A stretch of 64,000 nucleotides of DNA from assembly GCF_000332235.1 (NCBI RefSeq), contig NZ_CM001775.1:613630-677629 (forward strand), written 5' to 3'. The stretch comes from Geminocystis herdmanii PCC 6308 (GTDB lineage Bacteria; Cyanobacteriota; Cyanobacteriia; Cyanobacteriales; Cyanobacteriaceae). The notes under the pieces were generated by a model that was not told where the DNA came from, ran no database searches, and was given only the letters and a program-made list of their open reading frames with translations. Of the stretch, positions 27,501 through 36,661 are shown in pieces (position 1 is the stretch's first letter; every line of letters begins with the position of its first letter). The position numbers were made by a program, and so were the translations under genes.

Positions 27501-28666
27501 CTAATTTTGTAATTTGCACCATTAATATTACTATTATCATCTGTTAAGTTATTCGTACTAATCACTTGATTTTTAGCATCTAAAATAAAGACAATAACAT
27601 TATTTTTAAGTTTATTTAATTGCAAAAAGTTACTTAAATTTTTACTATAAACAGTGGCAAAAACTACTCCTTGAAATTCCTTATTTGCTCCTACAATGGG
27701 ATAACTGAGAGTTATGTGAGGAATAGAAAAATTCTGATGTCTATGAATATCAGTTATTGTCAATTGAGGATTTTTTTTACCCGTTACCAATTCATTAATA
27801 TCTTTAAAATCTTCTTGAATTAGTTCTTCCTGTTCTTTATCAATGAAAGAGGAAGCAATTAAATTACCATTTTTATCAATTATAGATATATTAGATAAAT
27901 CAGTAAAAATATTTTTAATAGTAGATAATTTATTGTCTAATAAATCTTGATTATCCAGATTAAAAGATGCTATTTTTTGCAGTGCTAAACTACGATTTTC
28001 CTGCCAATTTAATATGTCCGATCGCCATTCATCGGCGGTACTATTAAGTTTGTCTATAATTGACGATTCAATATTATTAATTTTATTATAGGTATTAATA
28101 ATAGTAATGGTAAGAGTCGGGATTAAAATTAAACTAATTAATAAGTTAAATAAGTTTTTTTGAAAAGATAATAATAGTTTTTTATCAGGTAATTTTATTA
28201 ACTTATTGACGGGGAAATAACTAATAATTAAAATAGAAATTAAACTATTTAAAATGCTATTAACACCTTGTTTAAATATTATTAAAATAACCCCTAAAAA
28301 AGATACTTTAAGAATAAAATAATAAAACAGAAAAATTAAAGAACTACCAATTACTGACCAATAAAATATATTAGTTATAATTAAATTTTGATTTTTTTTC
28401 TCCCAATAATAGCTCACAAAAATAGCTTCTAACGTGTGTATAATAAGGGCGTAGGGATGCCCCCATAATATCCATGTGTAAGAGCCACAAATAATAGCAC
28501 TAATTATACCCCATAAACTTCCATAAAAATAGACAATTATCCAAACAAAAATAGTTCCAAATAAAAAGTCCACCCCAAAAAATAAAGGTAGTTTGAGATA
28601 ATTTCCTAAGAAGGAAAATATCACTAAAATTAATAACGGAAGACTAATTTTTGTCTTACTTTGCAT
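24509..28666 (-). CDS. hybrid sensor histidine kinase with two receivers and Hpt
   Basis: The product has 1385 residues. Order: an MASE1-like membrane region with several helices (about 1-195), an extracytoplasmic dCache-like sensor (200-450) closed by a helix, HAMP (about 470-530), coiled coil (530-590), PAS/PAC (580-700), HisKA with phospho-His in SHEIRTPMNAVIGM, HATPase (DTGIGIP, GGTGLGLAI), receiver 1 (LDMQMPSMDG), receiver 2 (MDVQMPEMDG) and a C-terminal Hpt with NAHTLKSSS. It can carry a full phosphorelay. The ligand and output regulator are unknown; no response-regulator gene adjoins it. Confidence 0.93.
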   Translation of the reverse strand: MQSKTKISLPLLILVIFSFLGNYLKLPLFFGVDFLFGTIFVWIIVYFYGSLWGIISAIICGSYTWILWGHPYALIIHTLEAIFVSYYWEKKNQNLIITNIFYWSVIGSSLIFLFYYFILKVSFLGVILIIFKQGVNSILNSLISILIISYFPVNKLIKLPDKKLLLSFQKNLFNLLISLILIPTLTITIINTYNKINNIESSIIDKLNSTADEWRSDILNWQENRSLALQKIASFNLDNQDLLDNKLSTIKNIFTDLSNISIIDKNGNLIASSFIDKEQEELIQEDFKDINELVTGKKNPQLTITDIHRHQNFSIPHITLSYPIVGANKEFQGVVFATVYSKNLSNFLQLNKLKNNVIVFILDAKNQVISTNNLTDDNSNINGANYKISPLNNNIEQWLPIQPGVPIMTRWSNSFYVKKISVSENFSWNILVKIKAEPYIKGLQINYIKSLATMYILILIAFLFADQISKKLVKPLDKLAMITTDLPDKITDNLPFIWEITGIKEIEILADNYRSMIYALQEKFQELEESRENLFLKVEESTQELRLNTKRLEEEIEEKKEIEDLLRKKDERYELAISGTNDGLWDWNLNTNEIYFSPTWMRIIGYENNPLPPNIDSWFHNIHEEDLEQNLHDIHNYLSGETNLYQNIHRIQHSNGDYIWILAKGNQDVDEEGKPYRLVGTITEITEKIKVEQDLQLAKEQAEAANQAKSEFLATMSHEIRTPMNAVIGMTGLLLDTPLNDEQKEFAEIIRTSGDTLLTIINDILDFSKIESGNLELEYQPLPIHLVVEESLDLLAPKALNKNLELIYFIPPEIPSTVNGDVTRLRQILVNLLSNSIKFTKTGEVVLSVGIYKTTKINDNVTEYELIFTVKDTGIGIPASRMDRLFKAFSQVDASTTRNYGGTGLGLAICLRLVEMMGGRMWVESKGNIAGNSPPDWVISSGLNDQGSMFCFTIKTNVSNLFATTTPPNPEILKGKKVLIVDDNDTNRQVLMIQCNNLGMESILTSSGRSTLALLKNQPPLDLAILDMQMPSMDGVTLAKQIRLLPAYKNLPLILLSSIGNFEMQDYIKQVDWSATLSKPIKQSQLSDILTKICHQEIGNYFKSVDTLSSSSPYDNIASIAPLKILIAEDNIVNQKVITNILKRLGYRAEVVANGLEVLETLRRQSYDLILMDVQMPEMDGLTATRQIRTLWDTPYGNFQGNAPYIIAMTANAMEGDREICLSAGMNDYLSKPVRVESLVQKLKNLKKNNSTSDIINNRQPESPKIMVQLDSEVLSELKEMIGEEDFKEVFCDLLNAYLEDSPKLIQGLINALATRNLPEIKINAHTLKSSSASLGAIKLADLSKKVELCSVKNDLKESSLLIPQLIAEYKQIEILMRQELKKLQ

Positions 28667-28841
28667 GGTTAGGGAAAGATAATTAGGGGTTGCCTCATAG
28701 TATGCTGATGAGGGTTGGTAATAGGTAATAGGTAATAGTGAGAAAAACTGATTACTTAATCGGACAATATAAACTCATTAGATAAGATAATATTTATTAT
28801 AATTTAACCTGACCTATATTTAAGAGTTTTTACGGAGAAAT

Positions 28842-29795
28842 TCATGATTGATTATCGATTAACTCGTTAGTCGTCAGTTGTAAAAATACATCTTCAAGGG
28901 AGGGATGACTTCTTTTCATCTCATAAAGACTAATTCCTTGAGAGACAATGAGGGAAGCAATATCTTTGCCTGAATCATAGTTATCGAGATTAATTTTAAT
29001 TAAAAAGCGGTTTTCCATGTCGGAAATGGCTTCAATCTTGACACTTTTTACTCCTGCAATTTCCTCTAATTTCACAGATAAATTGTTAATATCTCCTTCA
29101 ACTTCTATGTTATATCCTCCACTGCCTTGCATTTGCTGTAAAAGTTCGTCTGGTTTACCCGTAGCGACAACACTACCTTTATTAATAATAGTGACGAAAT
29201 CACAAGTCATACTCACTTCGGGCAAAATATGAGTGGAGAGAATAACGGTTCTTTCTCCTGCTAAACTTTTAATGAGATTTCTTACTTCGATAATTTGACG
29301 AGGGTCTAAACCAACGGTAGGTTCATCTAAAATAATAACAGGTGGATCATGTACAATCGCCTGTGCTATGCCAACTCTTTGACGATAACCTTTGGATAAT
29401 TTGCGGATAATGGTATTCGATCGATCCTCTAGTTGACAACATTGTAAAGCCTTTTGTACCTTTTGGGCTCGATCGCCACTGGAAACTCCTTTAATTTTTG
29501 TGACGAAACCGAGATAATCTTTGACTGTCATATCGGTATAAAGGGGGGGATTTTCTGGCAAATAACCAATTCTTTCCCTTACCGCCATAGGATTTTCATG
29601 GACTTCAAAACCTGCGATAATAGCTTTACCTGTGGTAGCTGGAATATAACCGCTAAGAATACGCATGGTTGTAGTTTTTCCTGCTCCATTTGGTCCTAAA
29701 AATCCTAAGATAGTACCCTTTTCCACAGAAAAAGAAACATTTTTAATGGCTTGAGTCGCGCCGTAAATTTTACCTAAATCATTAACTTCAATCAT
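28842..29795 (-). CDS. ABC transporter ATP-binding protein (CcmA/GldA type)
   Basis: The product has 317 residues. Walker A GPNGAGKTTTMR is near 34-45, the signature LSKGYRQRVG near 137-146, Walker B VIILDEPTVGLDPRQ next, then the H-loop STHIL. The C-terminal extension (225-310) is the DUF4162-like part of ABC-2 type exporters such as GldA. The matching ABC-2 permease is not adjacent. The only permease trace nearby is a DevC-like remnant of another family on the opposite strand. Confidence 0.88.
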   Translation of the reverse strand: MIEVNDLGKIYGATQAIKNVSFSVEKGTILGFLGPNGAGKTTTMRILSGYIPATTGKAIIAGFEVHENPMAVRERIGYLPENPPLYTDMTVKDYLGFVTKIKGVSSGDRAQKVQKALQCCQLEDRSNTIIRKLSKGYRQRVGIAQAIVHDPPVIILDEPTVGLDPRQIIEVRNLIKSLAGERTVILSTHILPEVSMTCDFVTIINKGSVVATGKPDELLQQMQGSGGYNIEVEGDINNLSVKLEEIAGVKSVKIEAISDMENRFLIKINLDNYDSGKDIASLIVSQGISLYEMKRSHPSLEDVFLQLTTNELIDNQS

Positions 29796-29966
29796 TAGAA
29801 TACTGATTATTTTTATATTCTCAATTTTAAATCTATAAGATGAAAATTTTAACGATTTTTAGGCTGAAGTAAAGGAAAAAGAAATGTTAAGATTAGAAAT
29901 ACTTTGTAAAGTTGTAGAAATTTTTGATCATGTCCATATCACTCGATTAAAATATATTATATATAA

Positions 29967-30101
29967 ATCACGGTTTTCCCTATCTATATAACTCTTGCTC
30001 GTGGTTTGGGTGTCTTTTTTCTTACCGTTATTATGTGCATTATTTTAGGCTCGATCGCTACTCATAAACTACAATTAGCCGATCCTGCCGATATATTTTA
30101 A
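29967..30101 (+). pseudogene. C-terminal remnant of a DevC-like (FtsX family) permease
   Basis: A plus-strand frame ending at TAA 30099-30101 reads LARGLGVFFLTVIMCIILGS followed by IATHKLQLADPADIF. The last transmembrane helix and the ending ADPADIF are characteristic of DevC permeases of the DevBCA glycolipid/exporter family. The frame is closed by TAA at 29964-29966 with no start. It is a decayed gene end; no devB or devA is next to it. Confidence 0.72.
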
Positions 30102-30114
30102 ATAGAAATTTTAT

Positions 30115-30206
30115 AGTCTGAAAACCTTTATTTTTCAGTATTTCTCCTATCTTCTGTCTCCTAACTCCTATTTCCTGTCTTCACAAAAAAACGTTTTCAT
30201 CAAACC
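30115..30206. repeat. right-end fragment of MITE-like element
   Basis: CTGAAAACCTTTATTTTTCA is identical to bases 34403 onward in the complete element, followed by a diverged run of short pyrimidine-rich repeats and a degenerate end (TTTCATCAAACCCTAA). It abuts the stop codon of lrtA. Confidence 0.65.
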
Positions 30207-30788
30207 CTAATGAGTCGCATTACGGGGTTGAATCACACCAAAACCGCCATGATTGCGCTGGTAGATAACGTTGATGTCTCCTGTTTCTTTATTTTGAAAC
30301 ATATAAAAATCATGATCTACCATTTGTAACTGCTCTAAAGCATCATCGATCGTCATGGGAGTCATGGCAAAGTATTTCATTCTAACTACTTCCGTTGGTA
30401 ATTCAGGAGTGCGATCGCCAATAAGATTACCTTCAACGGGTTTTTCTTCCACCGCATCAGTAGTTTTAACTTGAGGGTGAATTTTTTTGTCTAATTGTCT
30501 TTCTTTATATTTGCGCAGTTGACGAGCAATTTTATCAGAAACAAGGTCAATACTGGCATATAAATTTTCACTATGTTCTTGCGCCCGAATTATCGTACCA
30601 TTAGCATATACCGTAACTTCTGCTTTATGTTTGTCGCTAATACGAGCATTTCTAGCCACGGATAAATGTACATCAACTTTTGTTGCTAAATTTTGAAAAT
30701 GTTTAACAGCTTTTTCTAGTTTTTCCTCTACATAATCATGGATAGATTCAGTGACTTCAATATTGTTTCCTTGAATTAAAAATTTCAT
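30207..30788 (-). CDS. lrtA: ribosome hibernation factor (long HPF / LrtA)
   Basis: The product has 193 residues. The N-terminal S30AE domain (about 1-105) begins [21 protein letters not shown] linker follows and the C-terminal dimerisation domain (about 130-190) contains [40 protein letters not shown] and [10 protein letters not shown]-like ending. Long HPF dimerises 70S ribosomes into inactive 100S particles. In cyanobacteria it is the light-repressed transcript lrtA, made in the dark. Confidence 0.95.
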   Translation of the reverse strand: MKFLIQGNNIEVTESIHDYVEEKLEKAVKHFQNLATKVDVHLSVARNARISDKHKAEVTVYANGTIIRAQEHSENLYASIDLVSDKIARQLRKYKERQLDKKIHPQVKTTDAVEEKPVEGNLIGDRTPELPTEVVRMKYFAMTPMTIDDALEQLQMVDHDFYMFQNKETGDINVIYQRNHGGFGVIQPRNATH

Positions 30789-31505
30789 AATTAATACTCC
30801 ATTTATTAGGTAATCATTACCCTGTTTTTATATTTGAAAATAAATAAAGTTTTAGCCTTAATCCTCAAAATTGGATAGTTTATACTATTGTTTTCCTCTA
30901 ACTCAATACCCTACATTAATTAAGACTTAATAAATTTAGGTGAGAATTTTGGTAACTAAAACTGTCGATCGAGCTTCTAAACAACATAATATTTTAAGTG
31001 TAGTTTTATGCTATCTAGTACCTTTTTCCTCCTTTATTTTTTCCCTATACTATATACATTAACACTTTTGTTATTAAAAAAACAATGATTTTAACTTATT
31101 TTTATGTTTGTTTATTATTTCATTAAGTTATGTAAAGAGTATGGTAAATTTTTACTGTAACTATCAATTTTTAAAATTAAGCCCCTTGATTAAATTAATA
31201 AACAGGTAGCCTAATAAAATTTAATCGATTTTTCTGTAAATTAAATTTTTAATACCTAAAACTATTGTAGAGACATAAAATTTTACGTTTTTATGGGAAT
31301 TTTTGGAGATGTCTAATGGAGATATAGCAGTCAGTTATGAGTTGTGAAAATTATCTTATCATCAAAGGCAAGAGGCAAAAGGCAAAAGGCAAGATTAGTC
31401 GTATCTTCGATATTTTTTCTAATAATTTATTTCTCACAAATGATTCCTGATTGCTATATATAATAAATTTAATCCCTGATTATCTTAAAAAAATATTTTT
31501 GGTAT
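30789..31505. other. long leader/intergenic region lrtA-glyK
   Basis: This 717-bp spacer separates divergent genes. lrtA transcripts in other cyanobacteria have a long 5' untranslated region that affects stability, so part may be leader. A small AAAGGCA tandem repeat lies at 31363-31395. TTG/ATG frames of under 40 codons around 30950-31090 have no support as genes. Confidence 0.5.
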
Positions 31506-32489
31506 ATGGATAGTGAAAAATTGTTAAAATTTTTGATAGAAGATGAATTAAAAAATCCTTCTTTTTCTCACCATTATAAAAAACAAGAATTGTTAGCTCA
31601 AAAAATTAGTTTATTTTCTCAAATTTTTCCTCCCGTGACAATTTTAGTAGAGAATATAGGTATTAAAAATTTTGATAATTATTTAAAGAGTTTTTGGTAT
31701 TTTTGGCTTCCTTTAGCTTTAGAATTAGCACAAAAAAAACAAAATAATTCCCCTCCCTTAATTGTAGGAATTTTAGGGTTACAAGGTACAGGAAAAACCA
31801 CTTTAACTAAAATTTTAACTCAAATTTGGCAATGTTTAGAGTTAAGTTCTATTGAATTTTCCCTTGATGACTTATATAAAACTTATGAAGAAAGACAGGA
31901 GTTATTAAAGAAAGATTCTCGTTTAATTTGGCGTGGTCCTCCCCGTACTCATGATATATTATTAGGGTTAGAAATCTTCGATCGAATCAAAACACAAAAC
32001 TATCCGCTGAAAATTCCTCGTTTCGATAAATCTTTATATAACGGTATGGGCGATCGAGTTAGTTTTGATACCTTCACCCAAGCTGATATAATTCTTTTTG
32101 AAGGTTGGTTTATGGGAATGCAACCCGTTTGCGAAACTGCTTTTATCAATCCCCCCTATCCCATCGTGACAAAAGAAGACAAGCAATTCGCTTTAGACAA
32201 CAATGAAAGATTGAAAGAGTATTTACCCCTGTGGGAAAAATTAGATTATTTAATCATACTTAAAGCTGAAGATTATCGCTATAGTTTGCCATGGCGTAAA
32301 GAAGCTGAACATAAAATGATACAACAAGGAAAAACTGGCATGAGTGATGCAGAAATTGAGCAATTTGTTCATTATTTTTGGAAGGCTTTACATCCAGAAA
32401 TTTATCTTCCACCTCTGTTAAATTATGCTAATTTAGTTGTTAATCTTAACTTCGATCGATCGATTAAATCCATAGAATTTATAAAATAA
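31506..32489 (+). CDS. glyK: plant-type D-glycerate 3-kinase
   Basis: The product has 327 residues. A P-loop GILGLQGTGKTTLTKIL lies near 95-111, then the characteristic SSIEFSLDDLYKTYEERQ and WRGPPRTHDI blocks, then FEGWFMGM. It phosphorylates glycerate to 3-phosphoglycerate, the last photorespiratory step. The gene is monocistronic or leads into the broken channel gene 18 bases downstream. Confidence 0.9.
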   Translation: MDSEKLLKFLIEDELKNPSFSHHYKKQELLAQKISLFSQIFPPVTILVENIGIKNFDNYLKSFWYFWLPLALELAQKKQNNSPPLIVGILGLQGTGKTTLTKILTQIWQCLELSSIEFSLDDLYKTYEERQELLKKDSRLIWRGPPRTHDILLGLEIFDRIKTQNYPLKIPRFDKSLYNGMGDRVSFDTFTQADIILFEGWFMGMQPVCETAFINPPYPIVTKEDKQFALDNNERLKEYLPLWEKLDYLIILKAEDYRYSLPWRKEAEHKMIQQGKTGMSDAEIEQFVHYFWKALHPEIYLPPLLNYANLVVNLNFDRSIKSIEFIK

Positions 32490-32507
32490 ATATTATGATA
32501 AAAAATC

Positions 32508-33149
32508 ATGCCCACTGATAAAAATAAATACACATCGCTTTTATTAAACTTAATCATTCTATTTTTATTAATTCCTTTATCTGCATATGTAAAAAATACA
32601 GAATTTTTATTTTCTTTAAGTTTTACTTTGATGATAATTTTTGCAATTAAAACGTTAAATTTGTCGAAATAAATTCTCAAAATTTTTTACACCTTAGCTG
32701 GATTATCTCTAATAACAGACTTGATTAATATTTATGATACAAGTTATATTTCACAATTATTAACGAATATAACTAATATTTTTGATGCTATATTTTTAAT
32801 TTTTTCTATTATGACTATTTACGGAAAAATTAATTTAGAAACGAATGTTAATAATGATGTAATAAGAGGCGGTATTTGTATTTATCTTATGTTAGGTATT
32901 TTATGGTATTTATTTTATCAAATGATTTATATTTTTGATATTAATGCCTTCCGTTTTCCTGAATTTAGAAGTGCATCAGAAAATATTAATTTATTTTATT
33001 TTAGTTTTATCACTTTAACCACAGTAGGTTATGGGGATATAACTCCTGTTAATAATTATGCCATGATTTTTAGTAATTTAGAAGGACTATGCGGACAACT
33101 TTTTCCTGCTATTTGTATCGCTACATTAGTTAGTTTATACAAAAAATAA
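32508..33149 (+). pseudogene. K+ channel (ion_trans_2) gene split by in-frame TAA
   Basis: The frame from ATG 32508 encodes 54 residues with two hydrophobic segments, then TAA at 32670-32672. The same frame resumes (ILKIFYTLAGLSLITDLINI) and continues for about 160 residues to the TAA at 33149. The downstream part has further helices and the potassium selectivity filter in TLTTVGYGDITPV, then a final pore helix. Full length without the stop would be 213 residues. Either the gene is inactivated by one nonsense mutation, or a shorter channel starts at the internal ATG 32721. Confidence 0.8.
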
Positions 33150-33240
33150 AAACTAAATTTTAGATATATTAATTTAACTAAATATTTCATCTTTTTTTAC
33201 AAAATTGATCATTTTCATATATGGAGAATTATTATAATAA

Positions 33241-34170
33241 ATGGGGAAATTCGATCGAACTATAATGAAATTTAATAGTTTTCATAAAAACAGAAAATCT
33301 TGGTTTCGAGCCTTATTTAATCTCAATACTTCCATACTTCCTATCGTATGGGAAAAAGCCGTATTTTTTGGATTTATTTCCTTTCTAGTATGTCTAGGAA
33401 ATGAATCTGGATTTTTAATTTCTCGCCCTGCATTAACAGGTTTAATTCCTACCCTTGTGTTAAGTTTACTCTTAGTTTTTCGTACTAATTCCGCTAACGA
33501 TCGATTTTGGGAAGGGCGCAAACTATGGGGTACAATAGTCAACACCCTAAGAAATCTAGCATGGCAAATTTGGGTGAACATTCAAGAAGTTACCCCCGAT
33601 GACAAAGAAAAAAAAATCTATACCCTCAAACTATTAACGGTATTTGCCATCGTCACCAAAAATCATTTACGAGGAGAAATAGGAGAAGAAGAAATTAAGC
33701 CTTTTCTATCAACCACCCACTATCATCAATTAATCACCAGTCAACATTTACCCCTGCAAGTCGCCAGTTATCTGGGAGAATATTTATATCAAGAGTCTCA
33801 AAAAAATAATCTTAACCCCTACCAATTAAGCAAGATGCAGGAATTAATTAATATTCTGATGAATATGGTAGGGGGATGTGAAAGAATTTTGAAAACTCCC
33901 ATACCTTATTCCTATAGTATTCACCTGCGACAATTACTTTTTCTATACTGTGTTTTACTGCCTTTTCAATGCGTTGAATCTTTAGGATGGGCAACAATTC
34001 CCTTTGTGACGATCGTCAGTTATATATTATATGGTATAGAAGCCATCGCCCTTGAAATCGAAAACCCTTTCGGTACAGACCCTAATGATTTACCATTAGA
34101 TCAGATATGTCAAACTGTCAATCAAAATATTCAAGATTTTATTCTTAATCAAGATAGATATAAGAATTAA
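33241..34170 (+). CDS. bestrophin-family anion channel
   Basis: The product has 309 residues. It shows the bestrophin pattern: N-terminal helix, VFRTNSANDRFWEGRKLWG after the second helix, two more helices near 225-265, and the ending ENPFGTDPNDLPLDQIC. Bacterial and chloroplast bestrophins are pentameric chloride/bicarbonate channels; in thylakoids they tune the proton motive force. The last two codons and the stop (AAG AAT TAA) are supplied by a heptanucleotide array. Confidence 0.9.
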   Translation: MGKFDRTIMKFNSFHKNRKSWFRALFNLNTSILPIVWEKAVFFGFISFLVCLGNESGFLISRPALTGLIPTLVLSLLLVFRTNSANDRFWEGRKLWGTIVNTLRNLAWQIWVNIQEVTPDDKEKKIYTLKLLTVFAIVTKNHLRGEIGEEEIKPFLSTTHYHQLITSQHLPLQVASYLGEYLYQESQKNNLNPYQLSKMQELINILMNMVGGCERILKTPIPYSYSIHLRQLLFLYCVLLPFQCVESLGWATIPFVTIVSYILYGIEAIALEIENPFGTDPNDLPLDQICQTVNQNIQDFILNQDRYKN

Positions 34171-34189
34171 GAATTAAGAATTAAGAATT
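34162..34189 (+). repeat. heptanucleotide array (TAAGAAT)n at the end of the bestrophin gene
   Basis: About four units of the same 7-mer as at 14134 and 20264. The array starts inside the coding sequence and provides the stop codon (34168-34170). Confidence 0.85.
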
Positions 34190-34253
34190 GAAAATGCAAA
34201 ACTATTCACTATTCACTACCCTCACCAAAAAACTTTTTCAGCAACCTCTAGTT

Positions 34254-34502
34254 AGGGTTTGCTGAATAAGTCAGAAAGCTATTAAAATCAACGGTTTAGA
34301 CACACTACATTAACAAAAACTGCACAGTTTTAGCAATTTTTACGAGAAAATCAAGCATTTTTAACCTTATTTTTTTGAAGTAATAAGGTTTTCCCCTGTA
34401 CTTTGTATAATCTGAAAACCTTTATTTTTCATTCTTTAACCTGATACCTGATACCTGACACCTGACACCTATCCCCATCAAAAGACTTTTTCAGCAGACC
34501 CT
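34254..34502. mobile_element. MITE-like element, complete copy
   Basis: Inverted ends AGGGTTTGCTGAATAAGTC and GACTTTTTCAGCAGACCCT match at 17 of 19 positions. AGTT flanks both sides (34250-34253 and 34503-34506), a possible 4-bp target duplication. The 249-bp element has no ORF and contains a CCTGATA/CCTGACA tandem repeat. Just before it (34228-34249) lies what looks like the right end of another copy. Partial copies are at 30115-30206 and 47356-47430. Confidence 0.75.
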
Positions 34503-34509
34503 AGTTAGG

Positions 34510-35382
34510 TTAAACTTGATCTAAAAGTAACCAAAAACCAGCGAAAGATTCAGACTCAGGGGAGGATTGTATCGCTAAAAAATGAACTCCGTTAGCTTGT
34601 TTTTTTGCCTTCTCAAAACCTTCCCCTTCCGCTAAAGTTGCTTTATCCGTGAGATTGGCAAGTATCCAACTGTCACTAACTCCCGTTTCTAAACATATTT
34701 TAGAAAATGCGCTTTTTTCTAGTCGTAAATAGCCTAACTCTAAACCCGACATCCATCCAGCTAGGGGTAACGATCGAGCCGAAAAAATAATTAATCCGGG
34801 TATGATAGTATCAGGGGGAATATTTGCCATAGATAAAGGATAGGCTTCTCCGAAGGCAATATCCCATTCTTTCATCTCCGCCAAATCTTTAGCGCTAAGG
34901 CTGACTAATGCCCATTTATCTTGTTTATCTCCTTTGACGGCATCGGGAAGATTAACAGCGTTATTTTGGGGATATTGTACAGAAGTAGTTTGAGCCGATT
35001 TTTCATCATAGCCTGATTGTTGAGGATAAAAGTTTTGACTTCTTTCTTCTAACCATTGATTTAAAGCGTAGGTATGACGAGAAGAAAATACTGGAATTTG
35101 TGCTAATTCACACCCTTTGATGATCATATTATTCATCTGACGGCGAAAAAAGCGTATTTTGCTGGGAGTGTCTCCTGATTTTTCGATGGCAGTTTCGATC
35201 GCTTTTTGTAAAGTGATAGAATTTACTTCATTATTAGAACAAAACTGGGAATAACGAAATAAAGAGTTAACATCAGTATCGATGGAAGTAGGACTTTCAC
35301 AGATGAGAATTTCCCATAGTTTCTTGTTATTTTCATCTAAAATCGGTCGTGAATAAAAATCTAATTCCCAAATTTTGCCCAT
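34510..35382 (-). CDS. Tab2/Atab2-like RNA-binding protein (DUF1092)
   Basis: The product has 290 residues. It begins MGKIWELDFYSRPILDENNK and continues with LWEILICESPTS, IRFFRRQMNNMI and ending SFAGFWLLLDQ, the conserved blocks of the Tab2 family. In Chlamydomonas and Arabidopsis, Tab2/Atab2 bind A/U-rich RNA and are needed for translation of photosystem I psaB. The cyanobacterial role is presumed similar but is not proven. It is a single gene, cytosolic, no membrane segment. Confidence 0.88.
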   Translation of the reverse strand: MGKIWELDFYSRPILDENNKKLWEILICESPTSIDTDVNSLFRYSQFCSNNEVNSITLQKAIETAIEKSGDTPSKIRFFRRQMNNMIIKGCELAQIPVFSSRHTYALNQWLEERSQNFYPQQSGYDEKSAQTTSVQYPQNNAVNLPDAVKGDKQDKWALVSLSAKDLAEMKEWDIAFGEAYPLSMANIPPDTIIPGLIIFSARSLPLAGWMSGLELGYLRLEKSAFSKICLETGVSDSWILANLTDKATLAEGEGFEKAKKQANGVHFLAIQSSPESESFAGFWLLLDQV

Positions 35383-35486
35383 TGTACAGTTCTATTTAAT
35401 TTCGATCGAAGGTTATAGCAGATCAATTTACCTTAGCTATCCTACCATTTAAAGTACCGTTTAATTAACAATGAACAATTAATATA

Positions 35487-35789
35487 TCCTTACTCCTTAC
35501 TCCTTACTCCTTACTCCTTACTCCTTACTCCTTACTCCTTACTTCTTACTCCTTACTCCTTACTTCTTACTCCTTACTCCTTACTCATTACTCCTTACTC
35601 ATTACTCCTTACTCCTTACTCATTACTCATTACTCCTTACTCATTACTCCTTACTCCTTACTCATTACTCCTTACTCCTTACTCATTACTCATTACTTCT
35701 TACTCATTACTCCTTACTCCTTACTCCTTACTCATTACTCCTTACTCCTTACTCATTACTCATTACTTCTTACTCCTTACTCCTTACTC
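35487..35789 (-). repeat. about 300-bp heptanucleotide array (GGAGTAA/TGAGTAA)n
   Basis: Roughly 43 units of TTACTCC, TTACTCA and TTACTTC on the plus strand form the longest simple-repeat array in the window. Read in the direction of the mlaE-type gene, each unit contains TAA, and the array includes that gene's own stop codon (35784-35786). The array fills most of the 401-bp spacer. Confidence 0.95.
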
Positions 35790-36548
35790 AATCACCGCGC
35801 TACCAGTACCTTGAAACATTAACCATGACAGGAAAAAATTAGTAACAAAAATAGAAATCAAAGAAATTACCACAGCTTCTGTGGTCGATCGACCTACACC
35901 TTTAGCTCCCCCAGTAGTCGTTAAACCCCAATTACAGCCGATGATGGCAATTAAAGCACCAAAAACCACAGACTTAATAATACAAACGAGAATATCCCAC
36001 GTTCTCAAGAAATTTTTAACAGAATCAAGAAAAATCGAGCTAGAAATATCATAAATAGTATCAGAGATAACTAACCCCGCAGCCATACCTAGCACCAGAG
36101 AAAGAATACTTAAAACAGGTAACATCAAAGCACAAGCAATAACCCTAGGGGTGACTAAATAGTCAACAGGATCAGTTTTTAAGATATATAAAGCGTCAAT
36201 TTGTTCTGTAACTTTCATCGTGCCAATTTCCGCAGCAAAAGCACTTCCTACCCTTCCAGCTAACACAACCGCCGTCAAAACTGGAGCTAATTCACGGGTT
36301 AAAGCTAAAGCTAAGACTCCCCCCACTGCCGTAGTTGCCCCAAAATAAACAAATTCCCTCGCTACTTGAATGGTAAATACCATACCCACAGAAGCAGAAG
36401 TAATTAGAGCAATAGGTAAAGAAGCAGGACCCACAAACGCCATTTGATCTAAACTATTATTACGATAAATTTTCCCTTGTAAAATATGTAATAAAATTTG
36501 TCCCGTTAAAAATAACCCTGATAGTAACCTTTCAAATACTTTATTCAC
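35784..36548 (-). CDS. MlaE-family ABC transporter permease
   Basis: The product has 254 residues with about five to six membrane helices. The MlaE signature is clear: GPASLPIALITSASVGMVF, REFVYFGATTAVGGVLALAL, TRELAPVLTAVVLAGRVGSA, AAEIGTMKVTEQIDAL. It is the membrane subunit of a lipid transporter related to Mla and chloroplast TGD1. It follows the pilJ gene on the same strand; I recall the same order in Synechocystis (slr1044-slr1045). The ATPase and MCE genes are not in the window. Confidence 0.92.
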   Translation of the reverse strand: MNKVFERLLSGLFLTGQILLHILQGKIYRNNSLDQMAFVGPASLPIALITSASVGMVFTIQVAREFVYFGATTAVGGVLALALTRELAPVLTAVVLAGRVGSAFAAEIGTMKVTEQIDALYILKTDPVDYLVTPRVIACALMLPVLSILSLVLGMAAGLVISDTIYDISSSIFLDSVKNFLRTWDILVCIIKSVVFGALIAIIGCNWGLTTTGGAKGVGRSTTEAVVISLISIFVTNFFLSWLMFQGTGSAVIE

Positions 36549-36608
36549 TTTAGTTAGAAGACTGGGAGATAGGTGGACAGGTGGACAGGAAGACTAGAAG
36601 AAAATTAC

Positions 36609-36661
36609 TTCTTAATTCTTAATTCTTAATTCTTAATTCTTAATTCTTAATTCTTAATTCA
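36609..36661 (-). repeat. heptanucleotide array (AATTAAG)n after pilJ
   Basis: About seven units of CTTAATT (AATTAAG in the pilJ direction) begin immediately after the pilJ TGA stop. Same 7-mer family as at 14134, 20264 and 34162. Confidence 0.9.

Noticed and set aside
30951-31090. Short leader-peptide-like frames upstream of lrtA/glyK
   Set aside because: They are under 40 codons, AT-driven, without ribosome binding site or family similarity.
35487-35789. Possible CRISPR array
   Set aside because: The repeat unit is only 7 bp with no spacers; no cas genes are present. It is a simple heptanucleotide array.
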